Shown here: positions 35,013 to 43,406 of the stretch, in pieces
Layout: each line of letters starts with the position of its first letter
Numbering within the stretch: position 1 is the first letter of the stretch
Origin: Deltaproteobacteria bacterium
GTDB lineage: Bacteria > Myxococcota > Kuafuiibacteriia > Kuafuiibacteriales > Kuafuiibacteriaceae
DNA length: 64,000 bases
NCBI GenBank assembly: GCA_020632995.1
Contig: JACKEN010000003.1
Location: 372,001-436,000 of the forward strand
Direction of reading: 5' to 3'
Program-made: the position numbers and the translations under genes
The notes under the pieces: model-generated
The model's input: only the letters and a program-made list of their open reading frames with translations
What the model was told of the DNA's origin: nothing
The model's database searches: none

Positions 35013-37901
35013 ATGACCATCTCGAGACGCGACGTACTGAAGAACATGGCCGCGGTGAGCGCGGGGGCCGCCGCGGTCTCCGCCCTGGACGGGCGCGCCC
35101 TGGCCAAGGGGCTCCCCAAGCCGGAGCGGCGGGACGATCCCCGCCATCACCCGCCGGCCAAGGAGACGTCGGTCGAGGCCATGTATCGGGCCGAGTTCGC
35201 CGAGACCTTCGGCGACGCGGGCGAGAAGGGCTTCGCGTACCACTGCGTGAACTGCCAGGGGAACTGCGCCTGGCAGGTCTGGAGCAAGGACGGCAAGGTC
35301 ACCCGCGAGAACCAGAGCGCGTCCTATCCGCAGATCGCGGACGACATCCCGGACGCGAACCCGCGCGGCTGCAACAAGGGCGTGCAGCACAGCCAGATCA
35401 TGTACTCGCAGGACCGCCTGCTCTACCCGATGAAGCGGGTGGGCGAGCGCGGCGAGGGCAAGTGGGCCCGGATCAGCTGGGACGAGGCCATCTCCACGGT
35501 GGCCGAGAAGCTCTACGACACGATGCTCCGGGTGGGCCCGGAGGGGAACTACATCCACGTCGGCGCGGGGATCCTCACCGAGGCCAGGGCCGCGTCGGTG
35601 AAGCGCCTCGGGGCGCTGTTGGGCGCGGTGCGTCCGTACATCGCCTCCTATGTCGGTGACATGTTCCCTGGCGTCTCGGTGGTGTACGGCGAGGGCAACA
35701 TCGGTTGCACCTTCGACTTCATCTACAAGTCGAACGTCGCGGTGTTCTGGGGCTGCAACCCCAACACCTCGCGCATCCCGGACGCCCACTACCTGTGGGA
35801 GGGCAAGTACAACGGCTGCAAGGTCGTGGTGATCACCCCAGAGTTCAACTCCACCGCGATCCACGCCGACCTGTGGGTGCCGGTGAAGCCGGGCGGCGAC
35901 GGCCACCTGGCCATGGCCATCATGAACCGGATCGTGAAGCGGCGGCTCCACAACCCGAAGTTCCTGGCCACCTACACCGACCTGCCGCTCCTGGTCCGCG
36001 AGGACAACGGCAAGCTCCTCACCCTCCACGACGTGGACGCCGAGGCCCTCGACTCGAAGCTAGTGGAGCTGTTCGGTGAGGACGAGGCGAAGCACCACGA
36101 GGTCTTCCTCGCCTGGGATCAGCGCACCAAGAAGGCGGTGCCGCTGCCCGGCTGCGAGGGGAGCGCGGTGCCGACGCTGCGCCTGAAGGACAACGCCTGG
36201 AACATCTCCCCCGCCCTGAAGGGCACCTACAAGGTGAAGCTCTCGGACGGGAGCATGGTCACCGTGAAGCCGGTGTACGAGCGCTTCGAGCAGGAGCTGG
36301 CCGCGTTCGCGCCCGAGAAGGTGCAGGCGATCACCGGCGTCCACCCGAAGGTGGTGGACGAGCTGGCGGTCGACCTCGCCAAGTCGAAGACCGCGGTCAT
36401 CACCCTCGGCTTCGCGGTGGGCAAGCACTTCAACGGCATGCTCTCGCAGCGCGCGATCTCGACCCTGGCCGCGCTGTCCGGGAAGCTCGGCCCCAACGGC
36501 GGCATCAACTCCGAGAACGAGTGGAACATCACCGGCCTCGGCGGCCTGAGCAGCTTCGATGGGCGCTTCGTGCACCGCTTCGCGTCCGGCTTCACCTCCG
36601 AGTTCATGCTCGGCGATGGCCTGAAGACCTACGACAAGGGCTTCGCGGACGAGGACGTGAGGCGCGCCACCGGGATGTCCAAGTCGGACTACAAGTCCCG
36701 GGTGGAGCAGATGCTCACCAAGGGGAAGAACGACGACGGCTACAAGGACGGCGGCAAGCCGTACTGGACCACGGTCGAGACCTTCTTGATGTTCGCGGAC
36801 TCCCGGTTCCGTCGGAACAAGGGTGAGTACAAGGAGGCCTTCCTCGAGAAGGCCAAGTTCATCGCCTACGGCGACATCCGCATGAGCGACTTCGCGCAGT
36901 ACGCGGACGTGCTCCTGCCCTGCAAGTCGCACTACGAGGTCTGGGACATCCGGACCAACCCCGGCTACCACCGCTTCGCGAACATCGCGTACCCGCCGCC
37001 CCACCTCGAGAACGTGGGTGAGGCGAAGAGCGAGTGGGAGATCTCGACCCTCATCGTGGAGAAGATGGAGGCCCTGGCCAAGGCGCGCTACGCCAAGACC
37101 AAGGACGAGAAGGACATCAAGATCCCGGACGAGACCCACACCCAGGAGGGCTTCCGGCCCATGGGTGAGCTCGTCAAGGAGTTCACCCAGGACGGGAAGG
37201 TGCGCACCGACCGCGAGGCGGTGGAGTACGCGCTCGAGCACGTCGACCAGTTCAAGCCGAACACCATCCAGACGGTGTACGACCGCGGCGGGTTCCTGCA
37301 GCTCAACGACAAGTCCGGCAAGTCGAGTCCGCTCTATGCGGACCGGCCCTACAACACGTTCGAGAGCCAGCTGTACTTGTTCCAGCGCTTCGACACCGTC
37401 AGCGGGCGGCTCACGTTCTACGTGGACCACCCACTGTGGGTCGAGATGGGGGCGGCGATCGTCACCGCGCGGGAGCCCATCCGGCCGAAGAAGTACCCGC
37501 TGGCCCTAATGACCCCGCACGCGCGGTGGTCGATCCACTCGACGTACAAGACCTCGCCGACCCTGCTGCGTCTGCAGCGCGGCAAGCCGTACGTCATGAT
37601 CAACCCCGAGGTGGCGGCGTCCCGCGGCATCGCGGACGGCGACGACGTCCGGATGTTCAACGACCTGGGCGACACCGTGTTGATGGCGAAGCTGGTGCCC
37701 GGCGTGCCGAAGAACGCGGTGGTGATGGAGCACGGCTGGGAGCCCTTCATGTTCCGCGGCCGCAAGGGGCAGAACGTCCTCGTGGGCGACATGCTCAACT
37801 TGCTTGAGCTCAGCGACGGGTGGGGACACCTGAAGTTCGGCACCAACTGGGACGGGAACCAGCACGCCTACGACGCCACCGTCGAGCTGGCGAAGGTCTG
37901 A
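35013..37901 (+). CDS. Type II DMSO-reductase-family molybdoenzyme, catalytic alpha subunit
   Basis: A 962-aa Tat-exported enzyme (SRRDVLK at residues 4-10). It belongs to the type II group that includes SerA, PcrA/ClrA, DdhA, EbdA and NarG: the first Fe-S cluster is bound by His77-x3-Cys81-x3-Cys85 and Cys120, with NPRGCNKG typical of the group. Asp216 (in VGDMFPG) is at the position of the Mo-ligating Asp of NarG and EbdA. The length is as in SerA/DdhA (about 910-980). The molybdo-bis-guanine dinucleotide enzyme would work in the periplasm with the beta and gamma subunits encoded next. The substrate is open; the rhodanese and permease neighbours suggest a sulfur compound. The start is the ATG at 35013 behind GAGG. 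Confidence 0.9.
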   Translation: MTISRRDVLKNMAAVSAGAAAVSALDGRALAKGLPKPERRDDPRHHPPAKETSVEAMYRAEFAETFGDAGEKGFAYHCVNCQGNCAWQVWSKDGKVTRENQSASYPQIADDIPDANPRGCNKGVQHSQIMYSQDRLLYPMKRVGERGEGKWARISWDEAISTVAEKLYDTMLRVGPEGNYIHVGAGILTEARAASVKRLGALLGAVRPYIASYVGDMFPGVSVVYGEGNIGCTFDFIYKSNVAVFWGCNPNTSRIPDAHYLWEGKYNGCKVVVITPEFNSTAIHADLWVPVKPGGDGHLAMAIMNRIVKRRLHNPKFLATYTDLPLLVREDNGKLLTLHDVDAEALDSKLVELFGEDEAKHHEVFLAWDQRTKKAVPLPGCEGSAVPTLRLKDNAWNISPALKGTYKVKLSDGSMVTVKPVYERFEQELAAFAPEKVQAITGVHPKVVDELAVDLAKSKTAVITLGFAVGKHFNGMLSQRAISTLAALSGKLGPNGGINSENEWNITGLGGLSSFDGRFVHRFASGFTSEFMLGDGLKTYDKGFADEDVRRATGMSKSDYKSRVEQMLTKGKNDDGYKDGGKPYWTTVETFLMFADSRFRRNKGEYKEAFLEKAKFIAYGDIRMSDFAQYADVLLPCKSHYEVWDIRTNPGYHRFANIAYPPPHLENVGEAKSEWEISTLIVEKMEALAKARYAKTKDEKDIKIPDETHTQEGFRPMGELVKEFTQDGKVRTDREAVEYALEHVDQFKPNTIQTVYDRGGFLQLNDKSGKSSPLYADRPYNTFESQLYLFQRFDTVSGRLTFYVDHPLWVEMGAAIVTAREPIRPKKYPLALMTPHARWSIHSTYKTSPTLLRLQRGKPYVMINPEVAASRGIADGDDVRMFNDLGDTVLMAKLVPGVPKNAVVMEHGWEPFMFRGRKGQNVLVGDMLNLLELSDGWGHLKFGTNWDGNQHAYDATVELAKV

Positions 37902-37914
37902 GGAGAAGCACTCG

Positions 37915-38964
37915 ATGTCGAAGCGTCAGCTCGCCATGGTCATGGACCTCAACAAGTGCATCGGCTGCCAGACGTGCACGGTGTCCTGCAAGACGCAGTG
38001 GACCAACCGCAACGGCCGGGAGTACATGTACTGGAACAACGTCGAGACGAAGCCCGGCGATGGCTACCCCAAGAAGTGGGAAGACATGGGCGGCGGGTTC
38101 GACGAGCGAGGTCAGCTGAGGGACGGCCACGTGCCCTCACGCTCCTCGGAGTACGGCACGCCCTGGGACTACAACCTGAACGAGCTCGACTCCGGGAAGC
38201 TCCTGGAGGCGCAGCAGAAGCTCCAGGTGGGGCCGAACTGGGACGAGGATCAGGGCAAGGGCGACTTCCCGAACTCGTACTACTTCTACCTCCCCCGCAT
38301 CTGTAACCACTGCAGCAACCCGGGTTGCCTGGCCGCCTGCCCCCGCGGGGCGATCTTCAAGCGGGACCAGGACGGCATCGTGCTCGTGGATCACGATCGC
38401 TGCGAGGGCCTGCGGTATTGCATTGCAGGTTGTCCTTACAAGAAGATCTACTTCAACCCGAAGCTCTTCAAGAGCGAGAAGTGCATCTTCTGCTTCCCTC
38501 GCATCGAGAAAGGGCTCCCGCCCGCGTGCGCCCACCAGTGCGTGGGGCGCATCCGCTTCGTGGGCTACCTCGACGACGAGGAGAGCCAGGTCTACAAGCT
38601 GGTGCACAAGTACAAGGTCGCGCTGCCGCTCCACGCCGAGTACGGCACCGTGCCCAACGTCTTCTACGTGCCGCCGCTCCCCGGGCCCCCGAAGTACGAC
38701 GCGTTCGGCAAGCCCGTGGCGGGCAGCGAGCGCATCCCGCTCGAGTACCTCGAGAGCCTGTTCGGGCCCGACACCAAGGCCTCCCTCGCGGTGCTCGAGA
38801 AGGAGATGGCGAAGCGCAAGGCCGGCAAGACGTCGGAGCTGATGGACATCCTCATCGCCTACAAGCACTCCGACATGTTCCGCATCGACGCCCCGAAGCC
38901 CACCGCCAGCGTGGGCACCGATCTCATCCAGATCGGCAAGAAGGCAGAGAGGAGCCCGGCGTGA
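37915..38964 (+). CDS. Iron-sulfur beta subunit of the type II molybdoenzyme
   Basis: A 349-aa electron-transfer subunit of the NarH/SerB/DdhB/EbdB family. There are four cysteine groups for one 3Fe-4S or 4Fe-4S and three 4Fe-4S clusters: CIGCQTCTVSC (residues 15-25), CNHCSNPGCLAACP, CEGLRYCIAGCP and CIFCFP with CAHQC. In the third group a Leu-Arg-Tyr spacing replaces the usual C-x2-C, as in several type II beta subunits. It has no signal peptide and should be co-exported with the alpha subunit through Tat. It starts 14 nt after alpha behind GGAG. Confidence 0.92.
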   Translation: MSKRQLAMVMDLNKCIGCQTCTVSCKTQWTNRNGREYMYWNNVETKPGDGYPKKWEDMGGGFDERGQLRDGHVPSRSSEYGTPWDYNLNELDSGKLLEAQQKLQVGPNWDEDQGKGDFPNSYYFYLPRICNHCSNPGCLAACPRGAIFKRDQDGIVLVDHDRCEGLRYCIAGCPYKKIYFNPKLFKSEKCIFCFPRIEKGLPPACAHQCVGRIRFVGYLDDEESQVYKLVHKYKVALPLHAEYGTVPNVFYVPPLPGPPKYDAFGKPVAGSERIPLEYLESLFGPDTKASLAVLEKEMAKRKAGKTSELMDILIAYKHSDMFRIDAPKPTASVGTDLIQIGKKAERSPA

Positions 38965-40163
38965 AGGCGCGGCTGATGATGGGCGCCGTCCTCGGCGCCG
39001 CGATGCTCATGGGCGGGAGCGCCCGGGCCGACGACGCCTACCTTAAGGCGGAGGCGGTGACGGTGACCCGCACCCAGAAGGTGCCGAAGGATCCGCGGGA
39101 CGCGGCGTGGGCCAAGGCCCCGGCGGCCCGGGTGATGCTGGGCGCTCAGCGGACGGTGCGCCTCAACGATCGGGACGCCAACCCGCACCGGGACGACGCC
39201 CAGAAGTTCGCCGAGGTGCAGGCCTACAGCGACGGCAAGACGCTGGCGATGCGGGTCTCGTGGGTCGATCCCACCGAGGACCGGGCGCTCTACGACGAGA
39301 CCTCGGTGTTCGGCGACGCGGTGGCGATGGAGATGCCGGCCGCCTTCGGGGCGGAGCACCGCCTGCCCTACGTCGGCATGGGCGACCCCGACGAGAACGT
39401 GGTGGTGTCGATGATCCGCGCCACCACCAGCTACCAGGGCGCGCCGATGTCGCGGCCGCGGACCACGGTGGCGGCGGGCTTCGGCTCCCTCACCCGGGCC
39501 CCGCTGCCGTGGATGGACATGGTCATGTACTACGACCGCAAGCTGCCTGGCTGGCGGGCCACCTTCGTGCGGCCGGTGACCACCCCCGAGCACGACATCG
39601 CGCGCCCCCTGGTGCCGTTCGCGCTCGCGGTTTGGGACGGGGCCGAGAAGCAGCGCGGCGGCAACAAGTCGCTGTCCCGCTGGAAGGTGCTGCACGACGC
39701 CCAGGCCAAGGCGGAGCCCGCGTACCTCGAGAAGCTGGCCTACGGGTACGGCGCGCAGGCCACCGGTGATGCGGCCAAGGGCAAGGCGCTCGCCACCGCG
39801 GTGTGCATCGCCTGCCACCGCTTCGCGGAGTACCAGGTGGCGCCGCCCGAGCTCGCGCCGGAGCTGACCAACGTCGGCGTCATCACCAACCCGACGTATC
39901 TGCGCGACTCCATCAAGGAGCCGAGCCAGATCATCGTGCCGGTGCTGAACCTCAACCGCCACTACTCCAAGTCGAAGGAGCGGGACCGGTACGGCGCCTA
40001 CCAGAACGACGACACCTACCAGTGGTTCTCCATCGACGCCGCGGGCAAGCGGGTGTCCCGCATGCCGAGCTTCGCGGGCTTCAGCCCCGAGCAGATCGCG
40101 GATCTGGTGGCGTTCCTGCAGACCCTCGGTACCCAGCCTGCCCCGAAGAAGGAAGGTCAGTGA
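38961..40163 (+). CDS. Gamma-like subunit: ethylbenzene-dehydrogenase-type heme b domain fused to cytochrome c
   Basis: A 400-aa secreted protein (signal peptide residues 1-23). Residues about 30-250 resemble the heme-b-binding gamma subunit of type II enzymes (EB_dh family: WVDPTEDRALYDE, DAVAMEMPAAFG, WDMVMYYDRKLPGW-like sequence here PWMDMVMYYDRKLPGW). Residues about 270-390 are a cytochrome c domain with one heme site CIACH (Cys282, Cys285, His286) and a MPSFAGFSPEQI tail with the likely Met ligand. In characterised type II enzymes, gamma and cytochrome c are separate; here they are one chain, giving a direct route from the Mo centre to soluble carriers. GTG start at 38961 overlapping the beta stop. 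Confidence 0.85.
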   Translation: MKARLMMGAVLGAAMLMGGSARADDAYLKAEAVTVTRTQKVPKDPRDAAWAKAPAARVMLGAQRTVRLNDRDANPHRDDAQKFAEVQAYSDGKTLAMRVSWVDPTEDRALYDETSVFGDAVAMEMPAAFGAEHRLPYVGMGDPDENVVVSMIRATTSYQGAPMSRPRTTVAAGFGSLTRAPLPWMDMVMYYDRKLPGWRATFVRPVTTPEHDIARPLVPFALAVWDGAEKQRGGNKSLSRWKVLHDAQAKAEPAYLEKLAYGYGAQATGDAAKGKALATAVCIACHRFAEYQVAPPELAPELTNVGVITNPTYLRDSIKEPSQIIVPVLNLNRHYSKSKERDRYGAYQNDDTYQWFSIDAAGKRVSRMPSFAGFSPEQIADLVAFLQTLGTQPAPKKEGQ

Positions 40164-40164
40164 C

Positions 40165-40575
40165 ATGAAGCGCAGCGTGTTGATGCTCGGTGTGTTGAGC
40201 GCCGCTCTCTGGGCGGCCCCCGCCTCGGCCCAGGAGAAGGGCGACGACGTGGAGGTGACCTCCGGCTCGGTGACCGGGCTCTCCTGCGCCCTCGAGGCCC
40301 AGAAGACCGGCCACCTGGAGCTGCTGGCCGCGTGCCCGCTCCAGGAGGCGGTGAAGGAGATCGTGATCTTCGACGTGGCGGAGCGCGCGATCTATCGGCT
40401 CCAGGGCGTCACGGTGGCCATGTACGAGCTCGAGATGGCCTACGGCGGCGGCTCCATCGACATGGAGGGCGTCGTCACCAAGGTCGACAAGAAGACCGGC
40501 GTGGCCACGGTGAAGGTGGCAGAGTACTCCATCACCAAGAAGCCGAAGGCGGGCGGGTTCAAGGGCTGCCTGTGA
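40165..40575 (+). CDS. Small secreted Cys-containing protein of the sulfur operon
   Basis: A 136-aa protein with a signal peptide (residues 1-22). The mature part contains VTGLSCALEAQKTGHLELLA, then ACPLQEAVKEIVIFDVAERA, a beta-rich second half (MEGVVTKVDKKTGVATVKVA) and a C-terminal GFKGCL. The three Cys, the CALE/GH motif and the strand pattern recall small OB-fold periplasmic proteins that occur beside redox enzymes, but I cannot name the family. It starts 1 nt after the gamma subunit stop and overlaps the next gene by 4 nt, so it belongs to the complex or its maturation. Confidence 0.75.
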   Translation: MKRSVLMLGVLSAALWAAPASAQEKGDDVEVTSGSVTGLSCALEAQKTGHLELLAACPLQEAVKEIVIFDVAERAIYRLQGVTVAMYELEMAYGGGSIDMEGVVTKVDKKTGVATVKVAEYSITKKPKAGGFKGCL

Positions 40576-41465
40576 AGGACCTGATCCAGATCGGCGCCGG
40601 GGTGCAGGCGGGCAAGCCCGACCTCCGCTTCGGCACCAGCGCCGCCCCCAACGATCGCGCCGGCTTCGCTCGCGCGGTGGTGGCGGTGACGTCTGGAAAG
40701 GGCGGGGTGGGCAAGTCCACCGTGGCGGTCAACCTGGCGGTGGGCTGCGCGCAACGCGGCTTGCGGGTGGGCCTGTTGGACGCGGACGTCTACGGGCCCA
40801 GCGTGCCCCGCATGCTGTCGCTCCACGGCGAGCGCCTCGAGTGGAGCGACGACGACAAGATGATCCCGGCCGAGAACTTCGGGGTCAAGCTCGTGAGCAC
40901 CGCCCTCACCACCCCCGAGCTCGACACGCCGCTCGCGTGGCGCTCCTCGGTGGCCACCAGCGCGCTGGTGCAGCTCATCGAGGACGTGGACTGGGGTGAG
41001 CTCGACATCCTCTTCGTCGACATGCCGCCGGGCACCGGCGACGTGCAGATCACCGTGGTCCAGGAGGTGAAGCTCACCTACGCGGTGGTGGTCACGACCC
41101 CGCAGACGGTGGCCACCGACGACGTGGCGCGGGCGATCCGCATGCTGGCCGACGTGGGTGTGCCCGCCGGCCTGGTCGAGAACATGAGCTTCTTTCGGGC
41201 CCCGGACACCGGGGCCATCTACCATCCCTTTGGCGAGGGCGGCGGTCGAGGCCTGGCGGAGCGCTATCAGCTGCCGCTGCTGGGCACCCTGGCCCTGGCA
41301 CCTTCGGTCATGACGCGGGCAGACGAAGGTCTGCCTGCGGTGGCCGGTGGCGCGCCCGAGGACCAGGCGCCGTGGCAGGCGCTGGTCGATCACCTCCTCA
41401 AGCAACCTTCTCTGCTCGAGCGGCTCCCACCGGGGACCGCAACAACCCATCAGGAGAACATATGA
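40572..41465 (+). CDS. mrp: Mrp/NBP35-family P-loop ATPase
   Basis: A 297-aa cytoplasmic ATPase of the ParA-like Mrp family. It has the deviant Walker A SGKGGVGKST (residues 41-50), the motif DADVYGPSVPRML, the Walker B-like DMPPGTGDVQ, and NMSFFRAPD, where many family members carry a CxxC for an Fe-S cluster; here no Cys pair is present. The DUF59 domain common at the N-terminus of Mrp is also absent. Mrp proteins carry and transfer Fe-S clusters; a place in this operon fits maturation of the many cluster-bearing subunits, but the missing CxxC argues for a modified role. GTG start at 40572 overlapping the upstream stop. Confidence 0.88.
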   Translation: MKDLIQIGAGVQAGKPDLRFGTSAAPNDRAGFARAVVAVTSGKGGVGKSTVAVNLAVGCAQRGLRVGLLDADVYGPSVPRMLSLHGERLEWSDDDKMIPAENFGVKLVSTALTTPELDTPLAWRSSVATSALVQLIEDVDWGELDILFVDMPPGTGDVQITVVQEVKLTYAVVVTTPQTVATDDVARAIRMLADVGVPAGLVENMSFFRAPDTGAIYHPFGEGGGRGLAERYQLPLLGTLALAPSVMTRADEGLPAVAGGAPEDQAPWQALVDHLLKQPSLLERLPPGTATTHQENI

Positions 41466-41842
41466 AGAAGACCATCCTTATCGTGCTCGGAGCCCTCTTT
41501 GTCGCCAACGCCGCCGTGGCCGCCCCCAAGGCCAAGGCGCCCAAACCCACCAAGGAGCTGCTCGAGAAGGGCAAGGCCACCTTCACCGTGAACTGCGTGG
41601 CCTGCCACGGCGAGAAGGGCGACGGGACGGGCCCCGCGGCGGTGGCGCTCGACCCCAAGCCGCGAAACTTCTCGACCGACCAGTTCAAGAACGGGGACAA
41701 GCCCGACCAGGTGTTCAAGACGATCTCCGAGGGGCTCGCGGGGACGCCGATGGTGGCGTATGGTCACCTCTCCGAGGAGGAGCGGTGGGGGCTGGTGTAC
41801 TACGTCCTCGAGTTCCACAAGAAGGCCGGCAAGAAGAAGTAG
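41462..41842 (+). CDS. Small periplasmic cytochrome c
   Basis: A 126-aa class I cytochrome c with a signal peptide (residues 1-20) and one heme site CVACH (Cys45, Cys48, His49). The likely axial Met is in AGTPMVAYGHLS. The sequence GDGTGPAAVALDPKPRNF is typical of small electron-carrier cytochromes. It overlaps the ATPase gene by 4 nt. It probably carries electrons between the molybdoenzyme complexes and the respiratory chain. Confidence 0.92.
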   Translation: MKKTILIVLGALFVANAAVAAPKAKAPKPTKELLEKGKATFTVNCVACHGEKGDGTGPAAVALDPKPRNFSTDQFKNGDKPDQVFKTISEGLAGTPMVAYGHLSEEERWGLVYYVLEFHKKAGKKK

Positions 41843-41887
41843 GTCGCGGTCGGGCTCGGAGTCCCGGATGACGGGAGGGGGCGTGGA

Positions 41888-42523
41888 ATGAGGCTTGGAT
41901 TTCTCGTGGACCTGGACCTCTGCATGGGCTGCAAGGCCTGTGAGGTCGCGTGCAAGGCGGAGAACAACGTGCCCGTCGGGGCGTGGCGCTTGCGCGTGAA
42001 GTATGTGGACACCGGGACCTATCCCGACGCCAAGCGCGCATTCACACCCATGCGCTGCAACCAGTGTGACAACGCCCCCTGCGAGCGGGCCTGCCCGGTG
42101 GGGGCGTTGCACTACCTCGACAACGGCATCGTCGACGTCGACAAGGACCGTTGCATCGGCTGCGCCGCGTGCATGATGGCTTGCCCATACGGCGCCCTCT
42201 ACATGGACCCCGAGACCAACACCGCCGACAAGTGCACCTTCTGCGCGCACCGGGTCGAGGGCGGCCTCGAGCCGGCCTGTGTGGTCGCCTGCCCGGTGGA
42301 GGCGAACATCTTCGGTGACCTGGACGATCCGCGCAGCAGGATCAGCCAGTACATCATGGCCCACAACGACTCGCGGGTGAGGAAGCCCGAGAAGGGCACC
42401 GTGCCGAAGCACTACTACACCGGTGGCGGCGCGGTGCACCTCGACCCCCTGGCCTCACGCCGGGAGCCGGGCTTCAACCTCTTCAACCGCATCGGCACGC
42501 TGGACAAGATCGGGGGGCACTAG
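41888..42523 (+). CDS. 4Fe-4S electron-transfer subunit, PsrB/NrfC/TtrB type
   Basis: A 211-aa protein with four 4Fe-4S cluster sites: CMGCKACEVAC near the start, CNQCDNAPCERACP, CIGCAACMMACP and CTFCAH with CVVACP. It has no signal peptide, as expected for a subunit co-exported with its Tat-signal partner or facing the cytoplasm. It is followed one base later by the NrfD-type membrane subunit and then the catalytic subunit, giving the B-C-A order of polysulfide/tetrathionate/sulfite-type complexes. GGAGGGGG lies upstream of the start. Confidence 0.93.
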   Translation: MRLGFLVDLDLCMGCKACEVACKAENNVPVGAWRLRVKYVDTGTYPDAKRAFTPMRCNQCDNAPCERACPVGALHYLDNGIVDVDKDRCIGCAACMMACPYGALYMDPETNTADKCTFCAHRVEGGLEPACVVACPVEANIFGDLDDPRSRISQYIMAHNDSRVRKPEKGTVPKHYYTGGGAVHLDPLASRREPGFNLFNRIGTLDKIGGH

Positions 42524-43387
42524 ATGAACTCTGCTGTCGTCACCCTGGACGTCCTGCACTCCGGAGTCATCTGGGGCTGGTACGTCACCATGAACTTCTG
42601 GGCCAAGAGCATCGCCACCGGCGTGATCCTCCTGGCGCCCTGGCTCCTGAAGCGCTCCGAGAACCCGCAGCTGCGCTTCCTCACCGCGGGGGTGGGCTTC
42701 GTCTTCTTGAACATCACACTGCTGTTCACCGTGTTGGACCTGCACCAGCCCTTCAGGTTCTGGCACATGTTCGTGCACCCGCACTTCACGAGCGTCATCA
42801 ACATCGGGGCGTGGATCCTCACCGCCCTGAACGGCCTGTTGGTGCTCCACCTGTTCATGGCGTGGCGCAAGCGCGACGCGCTCTACGACAAGCTCCTGCC
42901 GGTGACCTGGTTCGTGGCCTTCCTCGCCACGATCTACACCGCGGGCCTGCTCGGGCAGGCGAACGCGCGTGAGATCTGGCAGGCGCCGGCCGAGGTGGCC
43001 CAGATGATCCTGGCCGCCACCCTCTCGGGCAGCGCGGTGTTCCTGCTCATCGGGGGCGGCGACGCAGAGATCAAGCGGCACCTCGGCACCGTCCTCGGGG
43101 TCTCCGCCCTCGTGGCGCTGAGCATCTTCCTCGCGGAGATCTTCCTCGCCCCCCAGAAGTCCGAGGAGGCCGAGTACCTGATCCACATCCTGGTCTCGGG
43201 TCAGCTCAGCGGGCTGTTCCTGGGCGGTCTGGTGGTGGGCTTCGTGGCGCCGGCGGTGCTCGCCTATGTCGGGGTTCGCAAGAACCAGGCAGGGCTCCTT
43301 GCGCTGGCCAGCGTGATGGGCCTGGTCGGCCTGTGGCTGGTGAAGCACGCGTGGCTCATCGCGCCCCAGCTCATCCCCCTCAGCTGA
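42524..43387 (+). CDS. NrfD/PsrC family quinone-interacting membrane subunit
   Basis: A 287-aa integral membrane protein with eight to nine helices. It has the NrfD/PsrC features VIWGWYVTMNFWAKSIATG in the first part, DLHQPFRFWHMF, and the tail KHAWLIAPQLIPLS. The family moves electrons between the quinone pool and the Fe-S subunit without heme. The gene starts right after the Fe-S gene and 19 nt before the catalytic gene. Confidence 0.92.
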   Translation: MNSAVVTLDVLHSGVIWGWYVTMNFWAKSIATGVILLAPWLLKRSENPQLRFLTAGVGFVFLNITLLFTVLDLHQPFRFWHMFVHPHFTSVINIGAWILTALNGLLVLHLFMAWRKRDALYDKLLPVTWFVAFLATIYTAGLLGQANAREIWQAPAEVAQMILAATLSGSAVFLLIGGGDAEIKRHLGTVLGVSALVALSIFLAEIFLAPQKSEEAEYLIHILVSGQLSGLFLGGLVVGFVAPAVLAYVGVRKNQAGLLALASVMGLVGLWLVKHAWLIAPQLIPLS

Positions 43388-43406
43388 GAATCGGTCGGAG
43401 CATAAC

